64,000 nt of DNA. It comes from Acidimicrobiia bacterium. GTDB taxonomy: Bacteria > Actinomycetota > Acidimicrobiia > IMCC26256 > JAGNEX01. Location of the stretch: NCBI GenBank assembly GCA_020637365.1, contig JACJWE010000001.1, positions 62,001 to 126,000 on the forward strand, in the 5' to 3' direction. Of this stretch, positions 27,697 through 36,008 are shown one piece after another; the first letter of the stretch is position 1; every line of letters starts with the position of its first letter. Made by a program: the position numbers and the translations under genes. Under the pieces are notes generated by a model. It saw only the letters and a list, made by a program, of their open reading frames with translations, was not told the origin of the DNA and ran no database searches.

Positions 27697-28978
27697 CCTT
27701 GTACCGATTTTGGTCATTGGACTGCTCGTCGTATTGGCGCTTGGTCTGATGCTTGGGTCTCGCGTGGGTGCCAAACGAGACGAACAGGCCAAGTCCCAGC
27801 GCGATGTAAAGAAGTCGCCCGCGGTTCAACGGTCGGCTGGCGCGTCTGAGCGATCTCCCGATAGCGGACAAGCGTCGAACGCCGTGGCGGATGTAGATGC
27901 CGACGGCACCGAAGCTGTGGGCGTCGAAGCTGGTCATGGCACTGCCCCCGGCACGGCCGCGCCTGCGGATGAACTTGAGGTGGTGGAGATCGCCATCGTG
28001 GAGGAGTCCCCCGGGGAACCGTCGGGCTCAGAGACGGTTCGCGACGCCGACGAGGGTGAACCAGACCGCAGTGAAGGCTGGCTCCGCCGGAGGTTGTCCA
28101 AGGCTCGGGCGCTGCTGGGCGATTACGTATCGGATCTGCGGCAGCGTTCAAAGCTCGATGCCGAAGTCTGGGACGAACTCGAAGAAGCTCTCATTCGGGC
28201 TGATGTGGGCGTGGCTGCAACCACGCGGATCATCGAAGAACTTCAAAGCCAAGCAAAGTCCGAGGGGTGGCAGGCGCCAGCTGAGGCATTGGATGCTCTG
28301 CGCGCTCGACTGGTCCAAGAACTGGGGTCGAAGGACCGAACGCTGCATACCCGCAACGATGAGCTCACGATATGGATGTTTGTCGGCGTCAATGGCGTCG
28401 GCAAAACGACGACGATTGGAAAGCTCGCACAACGCGCCGTCCGCGCCGATGAAACCGTCGTCTTGGCGGCTGGCGACACGTTCCGCGCCGCGGCTTCTGA
28501 GCAGCTTGCGATGTGGGGAGAGCGTGTCGGTGCTCACACCGTCCGATCGCACGAAGGTGCCGATCCGGCGTCGGTTGTCTTTGACGCCGTCGATTCGGCA
28601 ACCGCTCGGGATGCATCGTTATTGCTCGTCGATACGGCTGGCAGGTTGCACACCAAGACCAACTTGATGGAAGAGCTCAAAAAGCTCAAGCGGGTCGTCG
28701 ACCGTCAACCAGGTGCGCTTCAAGAGGTGCTGTTGGTGATGGACGCAACTACGGGTCAAAACGGGCTCGCTCAGGCGCGGATCTTTGCCGAGGCCGTCGA
28801 TGTCACCGGCATTGTCCTGACCAAACTCGATGGAACAGCAAAGGGTGGCATCGTGTTGGCCATCCAAGAAGAACTTGGACTGCCTGTCAAGGTGGTTGGC
28901 GTAGGCGAGCGAGCAGACGATCTGATCGACTTCGATCCCGAAGCATTTGTCGATGCGCTGCTCGGATCTGACGATTAG
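27689..28978 (+). CDS. ftsY: Signal recognition particle receptor FtsY
   Basis: FtsY docks the SRP-ribosome complex at the membrane. The 429-aa protein has an N-terminal hydrophobic segment (about residues 4-25) that could anchor it, an acidic low-complexity linker to about residue 130, then the NG domain with P-loop FVGVNGVGKTTTIGKLA, DTFRAAASEQL, VDTAGRLHTKTNLMEEL and LTKLDGTAKGG. The membrane segment is typical of actinobacterial FtsY. It overlaps the smc end by 8 bases and is 8 bases from ffh, so coupled expression is likely. Confidence 0.96.
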   Translation: MDSLVPILVIGLLVVLALGLMLGSRVGAKRDEQAKSQRDVKKSPAVQRSAGASERSPDSGQASNAVADVDADGTEAVGVEAGHGTAPGTAAPADELEVVEIAIVEESPGEPSGSETVRDADEGEPDRSEGWLRRRLSKARALLGDYVSDLRQRSKLDAEVWDELEEALIRADVGVAATTRIIEELQSQAKSEGWQAPAEALDALRARLVQELGSKDRTLHTRNDELTIWMFVGVNGVGKTTTIGKLAQRAVRADETVVLAAGDTFRAAASEQLAMWGERVGAHTVRSHEGADPASVVFDAVDSATARDASLLLVDTAGRLHTKTNLMEELKKLKRVVDRQPGALQEVLLVMDATTGQNGLAQARIFAEAVDVTGIVLTKLDGTAKGGIVLAIQEELGLPVKVVGVGERADDLIDFDPEAFVDALLGSDD

Positions 28979-28986
28979 GAACAGAC

Positions 28987-30309
28987 ATGTTTGACGCACT
29001 GTCGTCGCGCTTCGACGGCATTTTTGCTCGGCTGAAGAGCCGAGGGAAGCTCACCGAGTCCGATGTCGACGACGCGATGCGAGAGATCCGTCTTGCGCTG
29101 CTCGAAGCCGACGTCAACTTCCGTGTGGTCAAGAGCTTCGTCCGCCGAGTGCGTGAGCGAGCGATGGGTGAAGACGTCGCTGCGAGCCTCACGCCGGGGC
29201 AGATGGTCGTCAAGATCGTTCACGAAGAGCTGATCAACACCCTCGGTGGTTCGACTGGCACCATTTCGGTCAATCCGAAGCCCCCGACCGTGATTCTGAT
29301 GGCTGGCCTCCAGGGTGCTGGTAAGACAACGGCGGTGGGCAAACTCGCCCGTTTGCTGAAGAGTCAGGGGCATCAACCGCTCCTCGTCGGTGCCGACCTG
29401 CAGCGCCCTGCGGCGGTCGAGCAGCTGCGGACCCTCGGACGACAAGTCGATGTTCCCGTGTACTCCGAGCCGATCGGTCCTGTGGCGGTCGCCGAGGCTG
29501 CTCGTGCCAAGGCGTCGGAATTGGGCCGTAACATCGTCATCGTCGACACCGCCGGTCGACTCGCCATCGATGCGGAACTAATGGAGGAACTCGCTCAGGT
29601 CAAGGCTGCCGTACGTCCTGATACGACCTTGTTGGTCATCGATTCGATGATCGGACAAGAAGCGGTCGCAACGGCGGAGGCCTTCCACGAAACCGTCCCG
29701 ATCGATGGTGTCATCCTGACCAAGATCGACGGTGATGCCCGAGGCGGGGCCGCTCTGTCGGTCAAAGAAGTGCTCGACCGTCCCATCATGTACGTCGGTA
29801 CCGGTGAAAAGCTCGAAGACTTCGAGATGTTCCACCCCGACCGCATGGCGTCTCGGATCTTGGGCATGGGCGACGTACTCACGCTGATCGAAAAGGCCGA
29901 AGCAACCTACGACATGGACGTCGCTTCTCGGGCTGAGCAGCGCCTACGCGAGGGACATTTCACGCTCGAAGACTTTCTTGAGCAGATGCAGCAGCTGAAG
30001 AAGATGGGGTCGTTCAACAAGATTCTCGGCCTCCTGCCCGGCGTTCCCAAAGAACTCAAGAATGCGCAGGTCGATGATCGGGAACTTGCCCGGGTTGAAG
30101 CCATCATTCAATCGATGACCCCCGAAGAACGACGCAATCCAAACCTGATCAACGGTTCTCGTCGGTTGCGCATCGCCCGCGGGTCGGGAATGCGGACATC
30201 GGATGTCAATGCGTTGCTCAAACAATTCAAGACCATGCAGCAGATGATGGGTCAGATGGCCAAGGGCAAACGGCCCAAGCTGCCTTTTGGGCAGATCCCC
30301 GGGATGTAG
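28987..30309 (+). CDS. ffh: Signal recognition particle protein Ffh
   Basis: Ffh binds 4.5S RNA and nascent signal sequences. The 440-aa protein has the N domain (MFDALSSRFDGIFARLKSRG), the G domain with AGLQGAGKTTAVGKLA, VGADLQRPAAVEQL, VDTAGRLAIDAELMEEL and LTKIDGDARGGAALS, and the methionine-rich M domain (EQMQQLKKMGSFNKILGLLPG, IARGSGMRTSDVNALLKQF). It lies next to ftsY. No SRP RNA gene is apparent within the window. Confidence 0.97.
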   Translation: MFDALSSRFDGIFARLKSRGKLTESDVDDAMREIRLALLEADVNFRVVKSFVRRVRERAMGEDVAASLTPGQMVVKIVHEELINTLGGSTGTISVNPKPPTVILMAGLQGAGKTTAVGKLARLLKSQGHQPLLVGADLQRPAAVEQLRTLGRQVDVPVYSEPIGPVAVAEAARAKASELGRNIVIVDTAGRLAIDAELMEELAQVKAAVRPDTTLLVIDSMIGQEAVATAEAFHETVPIDGVILTKIDGDARGGAALSVKEVLDRPIMYVGTGEKLEDFEMFHPDRMASRILGMGDVLTLIEKAEATYDMDVASRAEQRLREGHFTLEDFLEQMQQLKKMGSFNKILGLLPGVPKELKNAQVDDRELARVEAIIQSMTPEERRNPNLINGSRRLRIARGSGMRTSDVNALLKQFKTMQQMMGQMAKGKRPKLPFGQIPGM

Positions 30310-30450
30310 CGATCGCTACTTGTTCGCCGATCAGGTGCTTGGGTGCCGGGCTGAGTACACTGGCCCGCTTGTGCCCAGAGCTTGGGGCAACGGGGTCGTG
30401 GCTGGTATGCCAGACCCGAACGGTGAGTAGATACGAAGGGTAGACCTACC

Positions 30451-30723
30451 GTGGCAGTCAAGATTCGCCTCATGCGTGGCGGTAAGAAGAAGCAGCCGAC
30501 GTACCGCGTCGTAGTCGCGGACGAGCGCTCTCCACGCGATGGCCGGTTCGTCGAGATCATCGGCTTCTACAACCCGCGCCAAGAACCCTCCGTGGTCGAG
30601 ATCGACAACGAACGTGCGGCTCACTGGCTGTCCGTTGGTGCTCAACCGACCGATGCCGTGGCTAAATTGCTCAAGATTTCTGGTGCTATGAACGCCGCTC
30701 CCGCAACGGAAGGCGCCAAATGA
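30451..30723 (+). CDS. rpsP: 30S ribosomal protein S16
   Basis: The 90-aa protein begins VAVKIRLMRGGKKKQPTYRV from a GTG start and has the family segment SPRDGRFVEIIGFYNPRQEP and AHWLSVGAQPTDAVAKLLK. It leads the S16-KhpA-RimM-TrmD-L19 operon. Its stop codon overlaps the khpA start (ATGA). Confidence 0.97.
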   Translation: MAVKIRLMRGGKKKQPTYRVVVADERSPRDGRFVEIIGFYNPRQEPSVVEIDNERAAHWLSVGAQPTDAVAKLLKISGAMNAAPATEGAK

Positions 30724-31007
30724 CGGCGCTGGATGCAAACGGGGATTTCGACGGAAACCGCGTGCCTGGTGCCGTGCCCGAGAACGTATTGCGCACGGTC
30801 GTTATGGGCATTGTGGACGACGCTGAAGCCGTTGAGATCGACCGCGCTGAGGGCGACAATTCCATCAGCTTCACCGTGCACGTCGCCTCTGGTGACGTCG
30901 GTCGAGTGATCGGTCGCCATGGCCGGACCGCTCAAGCAATTCGGCAAGTCGTTCACGCGTCAGCGTTCCCCGAAGGTCTGACGGTCGACGTCGACTTTGC
31001 CGACTGA
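30720..31007 (+). CDS. khpA: KH-domain RNA-binding protein
   Basis: The 95-aa protein carries a KH domain with GDVGRVIGRHGRTAQAIRQVV, the GxxG RNA-binding loop being GRHG. KhpA proteins bind RNA and partner with KhpB. The ATG overlaps the rpsP stop as ATGA, so translation is coupled. It has a longer N-terminal extension (about 20 residues) than the typical 75-80 aa form. It occupies the usual place between rpsP and rimM. Confidence 0.93.
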   Translation: MTALDANGDFDGNRVPGAVPENVLRTVVMGIVDDAEAVEIDRAEGDNSISFTVHVASGDVGRVIGRHGRTAQAIRQVVHASAFPEGLTVDVDFAD

Positions 31008-31051
31008 CGGTCCTTTCCAGGAGCCGACGAGTTTGAATCAGCAGGTGGGCA

Positions 31052-31573
31052 ATGGCCGCCACCGGTGAGATGTCTGAACCTGACGACCACGTCACGCGGA
31101 TGCTTGAAGTCGCCGTCGTCGGCAAGCCACATGGCCTCCGGGGCGAGGTCTACGTGCGTCCCATCTCAAACATTCCGGAGCGCTTTGCCGTCGGCGCCGT
31201 GTTCTCCTCAGATCGCGGCGGGTTGGAGATCGCCTCGGTGCGCTGGCACGGCGATCGCATGCTGATCCGGTTCGCGGGGTCTGCGGATCGTTCCGATGCC
31301 GAAGCGCTCAGAGGGACCGTTCTCAAGGCGGCTGCCTCCAGCGATGAGGATCCCGATGATCTGTGGAGCCATCAGCTCATCGGCGCGGCCGTGATCGACC
31401 AGAACGGACGTGAACGCGGCGTTGTTCGCTCGATTCTCGACAACCCCGCTCACGACATCTTGGAACTCGCCGATCGTACGTTGGTGCCGACCGTGTTCAT
31501 CACGTCGGTCGATCCGGCGGCCCGCCACATCCACGTGACCGTCCCCGACGGAATCTTTGAGGGCGACGCGTGA
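31052..31573 (+). CDS. rimM: Ribosome maturation factor RimM
   Basis: RimM assists 30S head assembly through S19 binding. The protein has up to 173 aa, with the N-terminal LEVAVVGKPHGLRGEVYVRPIS, the mid-region ALRGTVL and a C-terminal PRC barrel (HQLIGAAVIDQNGRERGVV, then ILELADRTLVPTVF and VDPAARHIHV). Starts at 31052 or the internal ATG 31070 are both possible. The stop overlaps the trmD GTG. Confidence 0.94.
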   Translation: MAATGEMSEPDDHVTRMLEVAVVGKPHGLRGEVYVRPISNIPERFAVGAVFSSDRGGLEIASVRWHGDRMLIRFAGSADRSDAEALRGTVLKAAASSDEDPDDLWSHQLIGAAVIDQNGRERGVVRSILDNPAHDILELADRTLVPTVFITSVDPAARHIHVTVPDGIFEGDA

Positions 31574-32382
31574 CCCCGGACGGGCCCGAGGTTCCGTCGC
31601 TTGCCTTCCGCGTTGACGTTTTTTCGGTGTTTCCCTCGCTGATCGAAGGCGCACTGAACGACTCGGTGATCGGACGAGCCCGCAGCCTTGGCGCCCTCGA
31701 TCTGAGATGTCACGATCCTCGTAACTGGGCGACCGATCGTCATCGCAGTGTCGACGACACGCCTTTTGGCGGCGGTGCTGGCATGGTGATGAGCCCTGGC
31801 CCGCTCTTTGACGCTGTCGACGCCGTCCAACCGGTTCGGCCGCTGTTGCTGATGTCCGCATCCGGGCGACGGTTCGACCAGGCATTTGCTGAGGAACTCG
31901 CGAAGTCTGGTGGTTTCTCCATCGTGTGCGGCCGGTACGAAGGGGTAGATCAGCGTGTCGCTGACCACCTGTGCGATGCCGAGGTGTCCGTCGGCGATTT
32001 CGTCCTGTCCGGCGGCGAACCCGCCGCAGCGGTCGTGATCGATGCGACGGCGCGTCTGCTGCCGGGTGTTCTCGGCAACGATATTTCGCTCACTGAAGAG
32101 TCCTATGCGGCGAGTCGACTCGAGTACCCCCTTACTACACGAGACCGGCGACGTTTCGTGGTTGGTCGGTGCCGTCGGTGTTGTTGTCCGGTCACCATGC
32201 CAAGATCCGCCGCTGGCGACTGGCTCAAGCGCTCGAACGTACGCGCCCGCCGTCCGGACCTGTTGGAGCAGGCGCCCCCCACCCAAGAGGAACTCGCGTC
32301 CGTCGACGAGTTCGGCCTTGCCGGCGAGGTTGAGGCGAACATCGAGGTCGACGGTTCGATGCACGATGAAGCAGCTGGCTGA
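31570..32382 (+). CDS. trmD: tRNA (guanine37-N1)-methyltransferase, with compensating frame breaks
   Basis: TrmD methylates G37 next to the anticodon. The first 185 residues are intact: RVDVFSVFPSLIEGALNDSVIG, DDTPFGGGAGMVM, FSIVCGRYEGVDQRVADH and VGDFVLSGGEPAAAVVIDA. From about 32131 the correct protein continues in the next frame (YTRPATFRGWSVPSVLLSGH, then AKIRRWRLAQALERT), and at about 32240 the original frame resumes with ARRPDLLEQ. The annotated frame therefore stays open but is wrong for about 35 residues. A small indel near the CCCCC at 32127-32131 and a CG-dinucleotide loss near 32240 explain this. The start is GTG 31570, overlapping the rimM stop. Confidence 0.88.
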   Translation: MTPDGPEVPSLAFRVDVFSVFPSLIEGALNDSVIGRARSLGALDLRCHDPRNWATDRHRSVDDTPFGGGAGMVMSPGPLFDAVDAVQPVRPLLLMSASGRRFDQAFAEELAKSGGFSIVCGRYEGVDQRVADHLCDAEVSVGDFVLSGGEPAAAVVIDATARLLPGVLGNDISLTEESYAASRLEYPLTTRDRRRFVVGRCRRCCCPVTMPRSAAGDWLKRSNVRARRPDLLEQAPPTQEELASVDEFGLAGEVEANIEVDGSMHDEAAG

Positions 32383-32387
32383 GACAG

Positions 32388-32430
32388 CATGTCTTTGTTG
32401 CCGAGAATCGATCTCGGCTGAACATGTTTT
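32388..32430 (+). terminator. Possible terminator or attenuator between trmD and rplS
   Basis: GCCGAGA (32400-32406) pairs with TCTCGGC (32412-32418) around a 5-base loop. CATGT (32388-32392) can pair outside it with ACATG (32422-32426), followed by TTTT. It begins 5 bases after the trmD stop, so rplS may have its own promoter in the remaining gap. Confidence 0.4.
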
Positions 32431-32557
32431 AGGTCCGTCGCTGACGTAAGCTGCCACGCTTGTGTCTGGGGTCGGGAATCCGTGATCCCAGAGCGGCATT
32501 GGGCCGCACACGGTTTGCGTCACCGGAGAATATGGGCGCATCGAGGAGCCAGTCGCC

Positions 32558-32881
32558 ATGAAGGCAACAGACGTCATCGACAAGGGTCAGCAGCGCGAAG
32601 ACATTCCCGAATTTGGCGCGGGGGACCGGCTCAAGGTGCACGTAAGAATTGTCGAAGGTACACGTGAGCGTGTGCAGGTGTTCGAGGGCTACGTCATCGG
32701 GCGCCAAGGTGGTGGCACCCGCGAGACATTCACAGTCCGCAAGATCAGCTTTGGCGTTGGTGTAGAGCGCATCTTCCCGCTGCACTCACCAACCATCGAA
32801 AAGATTGAGGTCGTCGCTCGTGGCGATGTACGTCGAGCGAAGCTCACATACCTCCGTGACCGGGTCGGCAAGGCTGCCTGA
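32558..32881 (+). CDS. rplS: 50S ribosomal protein L19
   Basis: The 107-aa protein shows the L19 pattern: FGAGDRLKVHVRIVEGTRERVQVFEGYVI, GGTRETFTVRKISFGVGVERIFPLHSP and KIEVVARGDVRRAKLTYLRD. GAGGAG precedes the ATG at 32558. The 175-base gap after trmD is longer than within the operon and contains a hairpin. Confidence 0.97.
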   Translation: MKATDVIDKGQQREDIPEFGAGDRLKVHVRIVEGTRERVQVFEGYVIGRQGGGTRETFTVRKISFGVGVERIFPLHSPTIEKIEVVARGDVRRAKLTYLRDRVGKAA

Positions 32882-32933
32882 GTCCGGGAAAAGCGCTACT
32901 GAGTCGTCGCTTCTCGGTTGGTCCCCGGTCCTT

Positions 32934-33579
32934 TTGGACCGGCGGGGTTCTGGGGCCGCGCTCGATGTTGCCCACAAGCCAAGGGCGCTCTGGAAAGAAG
33001 TCGCCGTTCTTCTGCTCGTGGCGGTACTCCTAGCCCTGCTGGTGCGGGCACTCTTGTTTGAGGTCTTTTCATTCCCTCGGAATCGATGGAGGCAACCTTG
33101 GCGCCGGGGAACGAGTCGCCGTGTCTTCTTTTTCCCCCTCGACGATGGTGATACGCCCGAACGCGGTGACGTGGTCGTGTTCCAGCCGACCCAAGAACAG
33201 CTCGGCGGACGTTCAGCTCCCGACGAGCCGGTCGCCACCTGGTTCAAACCTTTCCATGCGATTTTGCAGGCCGTGCATTTGATCCCCCGTCGACCGAGGA
33301 CTACATCAAGCGGGTCGTCGCGTTACCGGGGAGACGGTCGAAGGTCGCGACGGAGCGGTATATATCAACGGCACCAGATTGGTCGAGCCGTATCTGGGTG
33401 AGGGCATCTCGACCGGTGCTTTTGAATCGGTCGTCGTGCCGGAGGGCACCGTGTGGGTGATGGGCGACAATCGCAGCAACTCGCGCGACAGTCGTTATAT
33501 CGGACCGATTTCGCTCGACCAGATCGAAGGTCGAGCGGTGATGCGGGTGTGGCCGCTCAATCGGGTCAGTCGCCTGTAA
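32934..33579 (+). CDS. lepB: Signal peptidase I, broken by about five single-base deletions
   Basis: Signal peptidase I cleaves Sec/Tat signal peptides on the outer face of the membrane. An N-terminal membrane helix (EVAVLLLVAVLLALLVRAL) is followed in three alternating frames by SFP-SESMEATLAPG (catalytic Ser), GERVAVSSFS, DDGDTPERGDVVVFQPT, STEDYIKRVVALPG (catalytic Lys) and ETVEGRDGAVYINGT through VWVMGDNRSNSRDSRYIGPI. Breaks lie near 33075, 33116, 33130, 33286 and 33330, each at a run of C, G or T and each repaired by adding one base. Start TTG 32934 is tentative. The motifs are intact and the enzyme is essential, so sequence error is the simplest reading. Confidence 0.85.
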
Positions 33580-33705
33580 TCGGGCGGTCGGCGTCATTCT
33601 TTAAGCACGGGTTTTCGTTACTTTCAAGGCGACAAACGTTCAGACTCACGCCGTAGGATGACGACATGGCCCATCACTCTGGAGCGACGTCATGAGAGTC
33701 GGCGG

Positions 33706-33999
33706 ATGAGTCCCGAGGATCTGGAGCGTTACGAGAGTGAAGTCGAGCTGCAGCTCTATCGCGAGTACCGCGATGTCGTTGCGCTCTTCAAGTTCGTGGT
33801 CGAAACCGAGCGCCGGTTTTATTTGGCCAACCAGGTCGAGCTGACTCCCCGAACCACGGGGGACCGCTCCTACTTTGAAGTCTCCATGACCGACGCCTGG
33901 GTCTGGGATATGTACCGCCCGGCGCGGTTCGTAACCAAAGTCCGCGTCCTGACATTTTCCGATGTCAACATTGAGGAGCTTCCACACGCCACCGAATAG
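33706..33999 (+). CDS. DUF2469 family protein
   Basis: The 97-aa protein matches the actinobacterial DUF2469 family almost end to end: MSPEDLERYESEVELQLYRE, VVETERRFYLANQVE, YFEVSMTDAWVWDMYRPARF and VRVLTFSDVNIEEL. Its function is unknown. The ATG at 33706 is chosen because the family begins there; an upstream in-frame start adds unrelated residues. It stands between lepB and yraN as in other actinobacteria, but the ribonuclease HII gene common at this place is missing. Confidence 0.9.
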   Translation: MSPEDLERYESEVELQLYREYRDVVALFKFVVETERRFYLANQVELTPRTTGDRSYFEVSMTDAWVWDMYRPARFVTKVRVLTFSDVNIEELPHATE

Positions 34000-34013
34000 T
34001 CGAGGAGCGACCG

Positions 34014-34418
34014 GTGAGTGTGTTGCGAAAGCGTCTGGGTGATGCTGGCGAGCGTCTAGCTCGCGAGTGGTACGAGGAGCGGGGTTATGACTGGGTGACC
34101 AGTAACTGGCGTTGTCCTCAGGGTGAGGTCGATCTGGTCGTGCGACGTCCGGGCCTCTTGGTGTTCTGCGAGGTGAAGACTCGTCGTTCAGCTGGTTTTG
34201 GCGACCCACGTGAGGCGATAACGCGGTTGAAGCTCGCGACGATGAGGCACGTGGCCGGGGCGTACTTGGCGGCACAGCAGGAGGCTCATGCAGGTAACGA
34301 CAACGAAGCGATAGGTGTCGTGAACCTGAAGGGCGCCGACACGATCCGTTTGGATGTGGCCTGTGTGTATTGGGGGCAGCCCCCGCGCGTACAGATCGTC
34401 GCAGGGGTCGGTGACTAA
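34014..34418 (+). CDS. YraN/UPF0102 family endonuclease-like protein
   Basis: The 134-aa protein has the restriction-endonuclease-like core: GDAGERLAREWYEERGYDWV, NWRCPQGEVDLVVRR (catalytic Asp) and LVFCEVKTRRSAGFGDP (ExK). The precise role is unknown; the family is predicted to be a Holliday-junction-type nuclease. The start is GTG 34014, 14 bases after the DUF2469 stop. In many genomes comM and dprA follow in the same direction; here they are on the other strand. Confidence 0.92.
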   Translation: MSVLRKRLGDAGERLAREWYEERGYDWVTSNWRCPQGEVDLVVRRPGLLVFCEVKTRRSAGFGDPREAITRLKLATMRHVAGAYLAAQQEAHAGNDNEAIGVVNLKGADTIRLDVACVYWGQPPRVQIVAGVGD

Positions 34419-34563
34419 CCGGGCGCACAAGACCCGCCCTGCTGTTTCGCCGTATCCTCACCCCGCTCGTGCCCGCATCGCCGGGTACCCATGGAGAGTC
34501 ACCCACGTAGATGGTTGTTCCGCAAGCCTCCAGCGCCCGGCCGGAGTGGACGGAAAATATCGT

Positions 34564-34674
34564 TTAGCCGAAGAGACCCCAGATGACCAGGGCCACGGTG
34601 ATCAGCACCGCAGCACCCACAAAGACGATGTCGCTACTGCGCTTCACGCGCTTTCTGTGCGGGTTGTAGCCCAT
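34564..34674 (-). CDS. 36-aa single-span membrane protein
   Basis: The tiny protein starts MGYNPHRKRVKRSSD and continues as one hydrophobic helix (IVFVGAAVLITVALVIWGLFG) to the stop. The layout (basic cytoplasmic N-terminus, one membrane helix) resembles small actinobacterial membrane proteins, but I do not recognise a family. The ribosome site is weak and a longer start at 34779 is open, so the start is uncertain. Confidence 0.55.
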   Translation of the reverse strand: MGYNPHRKRVKRSSDIVFVGAAVLITVALVIWGLFG

Positions 34675-34856
34675 GGAGAGCCAGGTTACACCTGACTCCT
34701 CACGGGCCCTTTCACGTGGCAGGCCCGTCCTATGCGGTCGGTCTGGTGCGCCAGGCTGGCGTCGAATGAGGCTGACCATTCAGTTCAACGAGCCTGGTTC
34801 TCTGTGTCGGGTTGACGCGCAGCGCCATCTGCAGATCCGCCCGGGGCAGATGACGG

Positions 34857-36008
34857 CTATGAAGGCCAGACAAACCCCCGATCTTTCAAGACGACACCGG
34901 CGTCGATTGCTGCGCCAACGCGCTGAGTGACCTGTTGGAAGTCCAGCCCAAGAAGTTGCGCAAGTTGTTCGATGGTCGCGGGTTCACCAGCGAGTGCCCC
35001 CAGCAGCTCGTCATCGCGATCGGCGCTGTCTGTGGAGTCGGTCACCTCACCAGAACCCATCGGCTCCGGCACAACCATGCCGAGTTGGGTGAGTACATCG
35101 TCTGGTTCTAGAAGCGGGATCGCTCCATCTGCGATCAGTCGGTTGCACCCCACAGCGGCGGGGTTGCGGCGTGAACCCGGAATGGCCATCACCGGCCGAC
35201 CGGCACCAAGCGCGTGATCAACGGTGCTGTGCGTCCCGCCGGCGGCCGTTGCCTCCACCACGATGACGACATCGGCGAGCACAGCGAGCAAACGATTGCG
35301 GATGGGAAAGTGATACGCCCGGGGCCCAACGCCGTACCAGAACTGGCTGAGCAGCGCTCCTGAGCGGTGCACCTGTCGGTGCAACTCCCCGTGGCGTCTG
35401 GGATAGACCTGGTCGAGTCCCGTGCCCACCACTCCGACCGGAATGCCGCCAGCCTTGATCGTGCCGCGGTGCGCGGCCGCGTCGATACCCAGCGCCAAAC
35501 CGCTCAGGACGATCACCCCCGCCTCCGCCATAAGGGCTCCAAGCTCGGCCGCATCGAGTAGGCCATGCGGTGATGCGCTGCGAGTGCCGACGATGGCGAC
35601 CCGCGGTCGGTTCCAATCGATCTGTGCTTGCCCCTCGGCAAGTACCACATCGGGCACGTCTTGGGCTGGCGATCGCAGCGGGAACTCGGGCGCGTCGCTC
35701 AGCCAGATCGAGGTGTTCCGCCTGCTGAACAGGGTCGCTACGTCGCGACGAGCCCTTGACAGGTCGGTATGGCTCGCCGATGCGCGCTGTTGCCAGCAGC
35801 AGCCGTCACGGCAGTGTTCGGCCATCCGGGCGGGGGCATGACTGTGTGCTTTCATGACGAGCGCCGCATCGAGTAGGCATTCAGAACGTTGGTATGAACA
35901 AGTCGTTGGATTGCTCTGATGGGTGTGTATTGCAGCGTGATGTCCACATGGCCCGCAGCGAGGCACCGAGATCCCGAGTGCTGATGTCAGATCGAGCTGT
36001 GTCCTCAT
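34857..36008 (-). CDS. dprA: DNA-processing protein DprA
   Basis: DprA loads RecA onto incoming single-stranded DNA during natural transformation. The 383-aa protein contains the Rossmann core: RVAIVGTRSASPHG, VIVLSGLALGIDAAAHRGTI, VGTGLDQVYPRRH, FPIRNRLLAVLADVVIVVEA and GGTHSTVDHALGAGRPVMAIPG. A C-terminal winged-helix-like domain follows. The N-terminal ~100 residues are unusually rich in Cys and His and lack the normal helix-hairpin region. Start ATG 36008 overlaps the comM stop as ATGA-type coupling. Confidence 0.92.
   Translation of the reverse strand: MRTQLDLTSALGISVPRCGPCGHHAAIHTHQSNPTTCSYQRSECLLDAALVMKAHSHAPARMAEHCRDGCCWQQRASASHTDLSRARRDVATLFSRRNTSIWLSDAPEFPLRSPAQDVPDVVLAEGQAQIDWNRPRVAIVGTRSASPHGLLDAAELGALMAEAGVIVLSGLALGIDAAAHRGTIKAGGIPVGVVGTGLDQVYPRRHGELHRQVHRSGALLSQFWYGVGPRAYHFPIRNRLLAVLADVVIVVEATAAGGTHSTVDHALGAGRPVMAIPGSRRNPAAVGCNRLIADGAIPLLEPDDVLTQLGMVVPEPMGSGEVTDSTDSADRDDELLGALAGEPATIEQLAQLLGLDFQQVTQRVGAAIDAGVVLKDRGFVWPS

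Noticed and set aside
30331..30738. Minus-strand ORF over rpsP
   Set aside because: It is antisense to S16, with no supporting site or domain.
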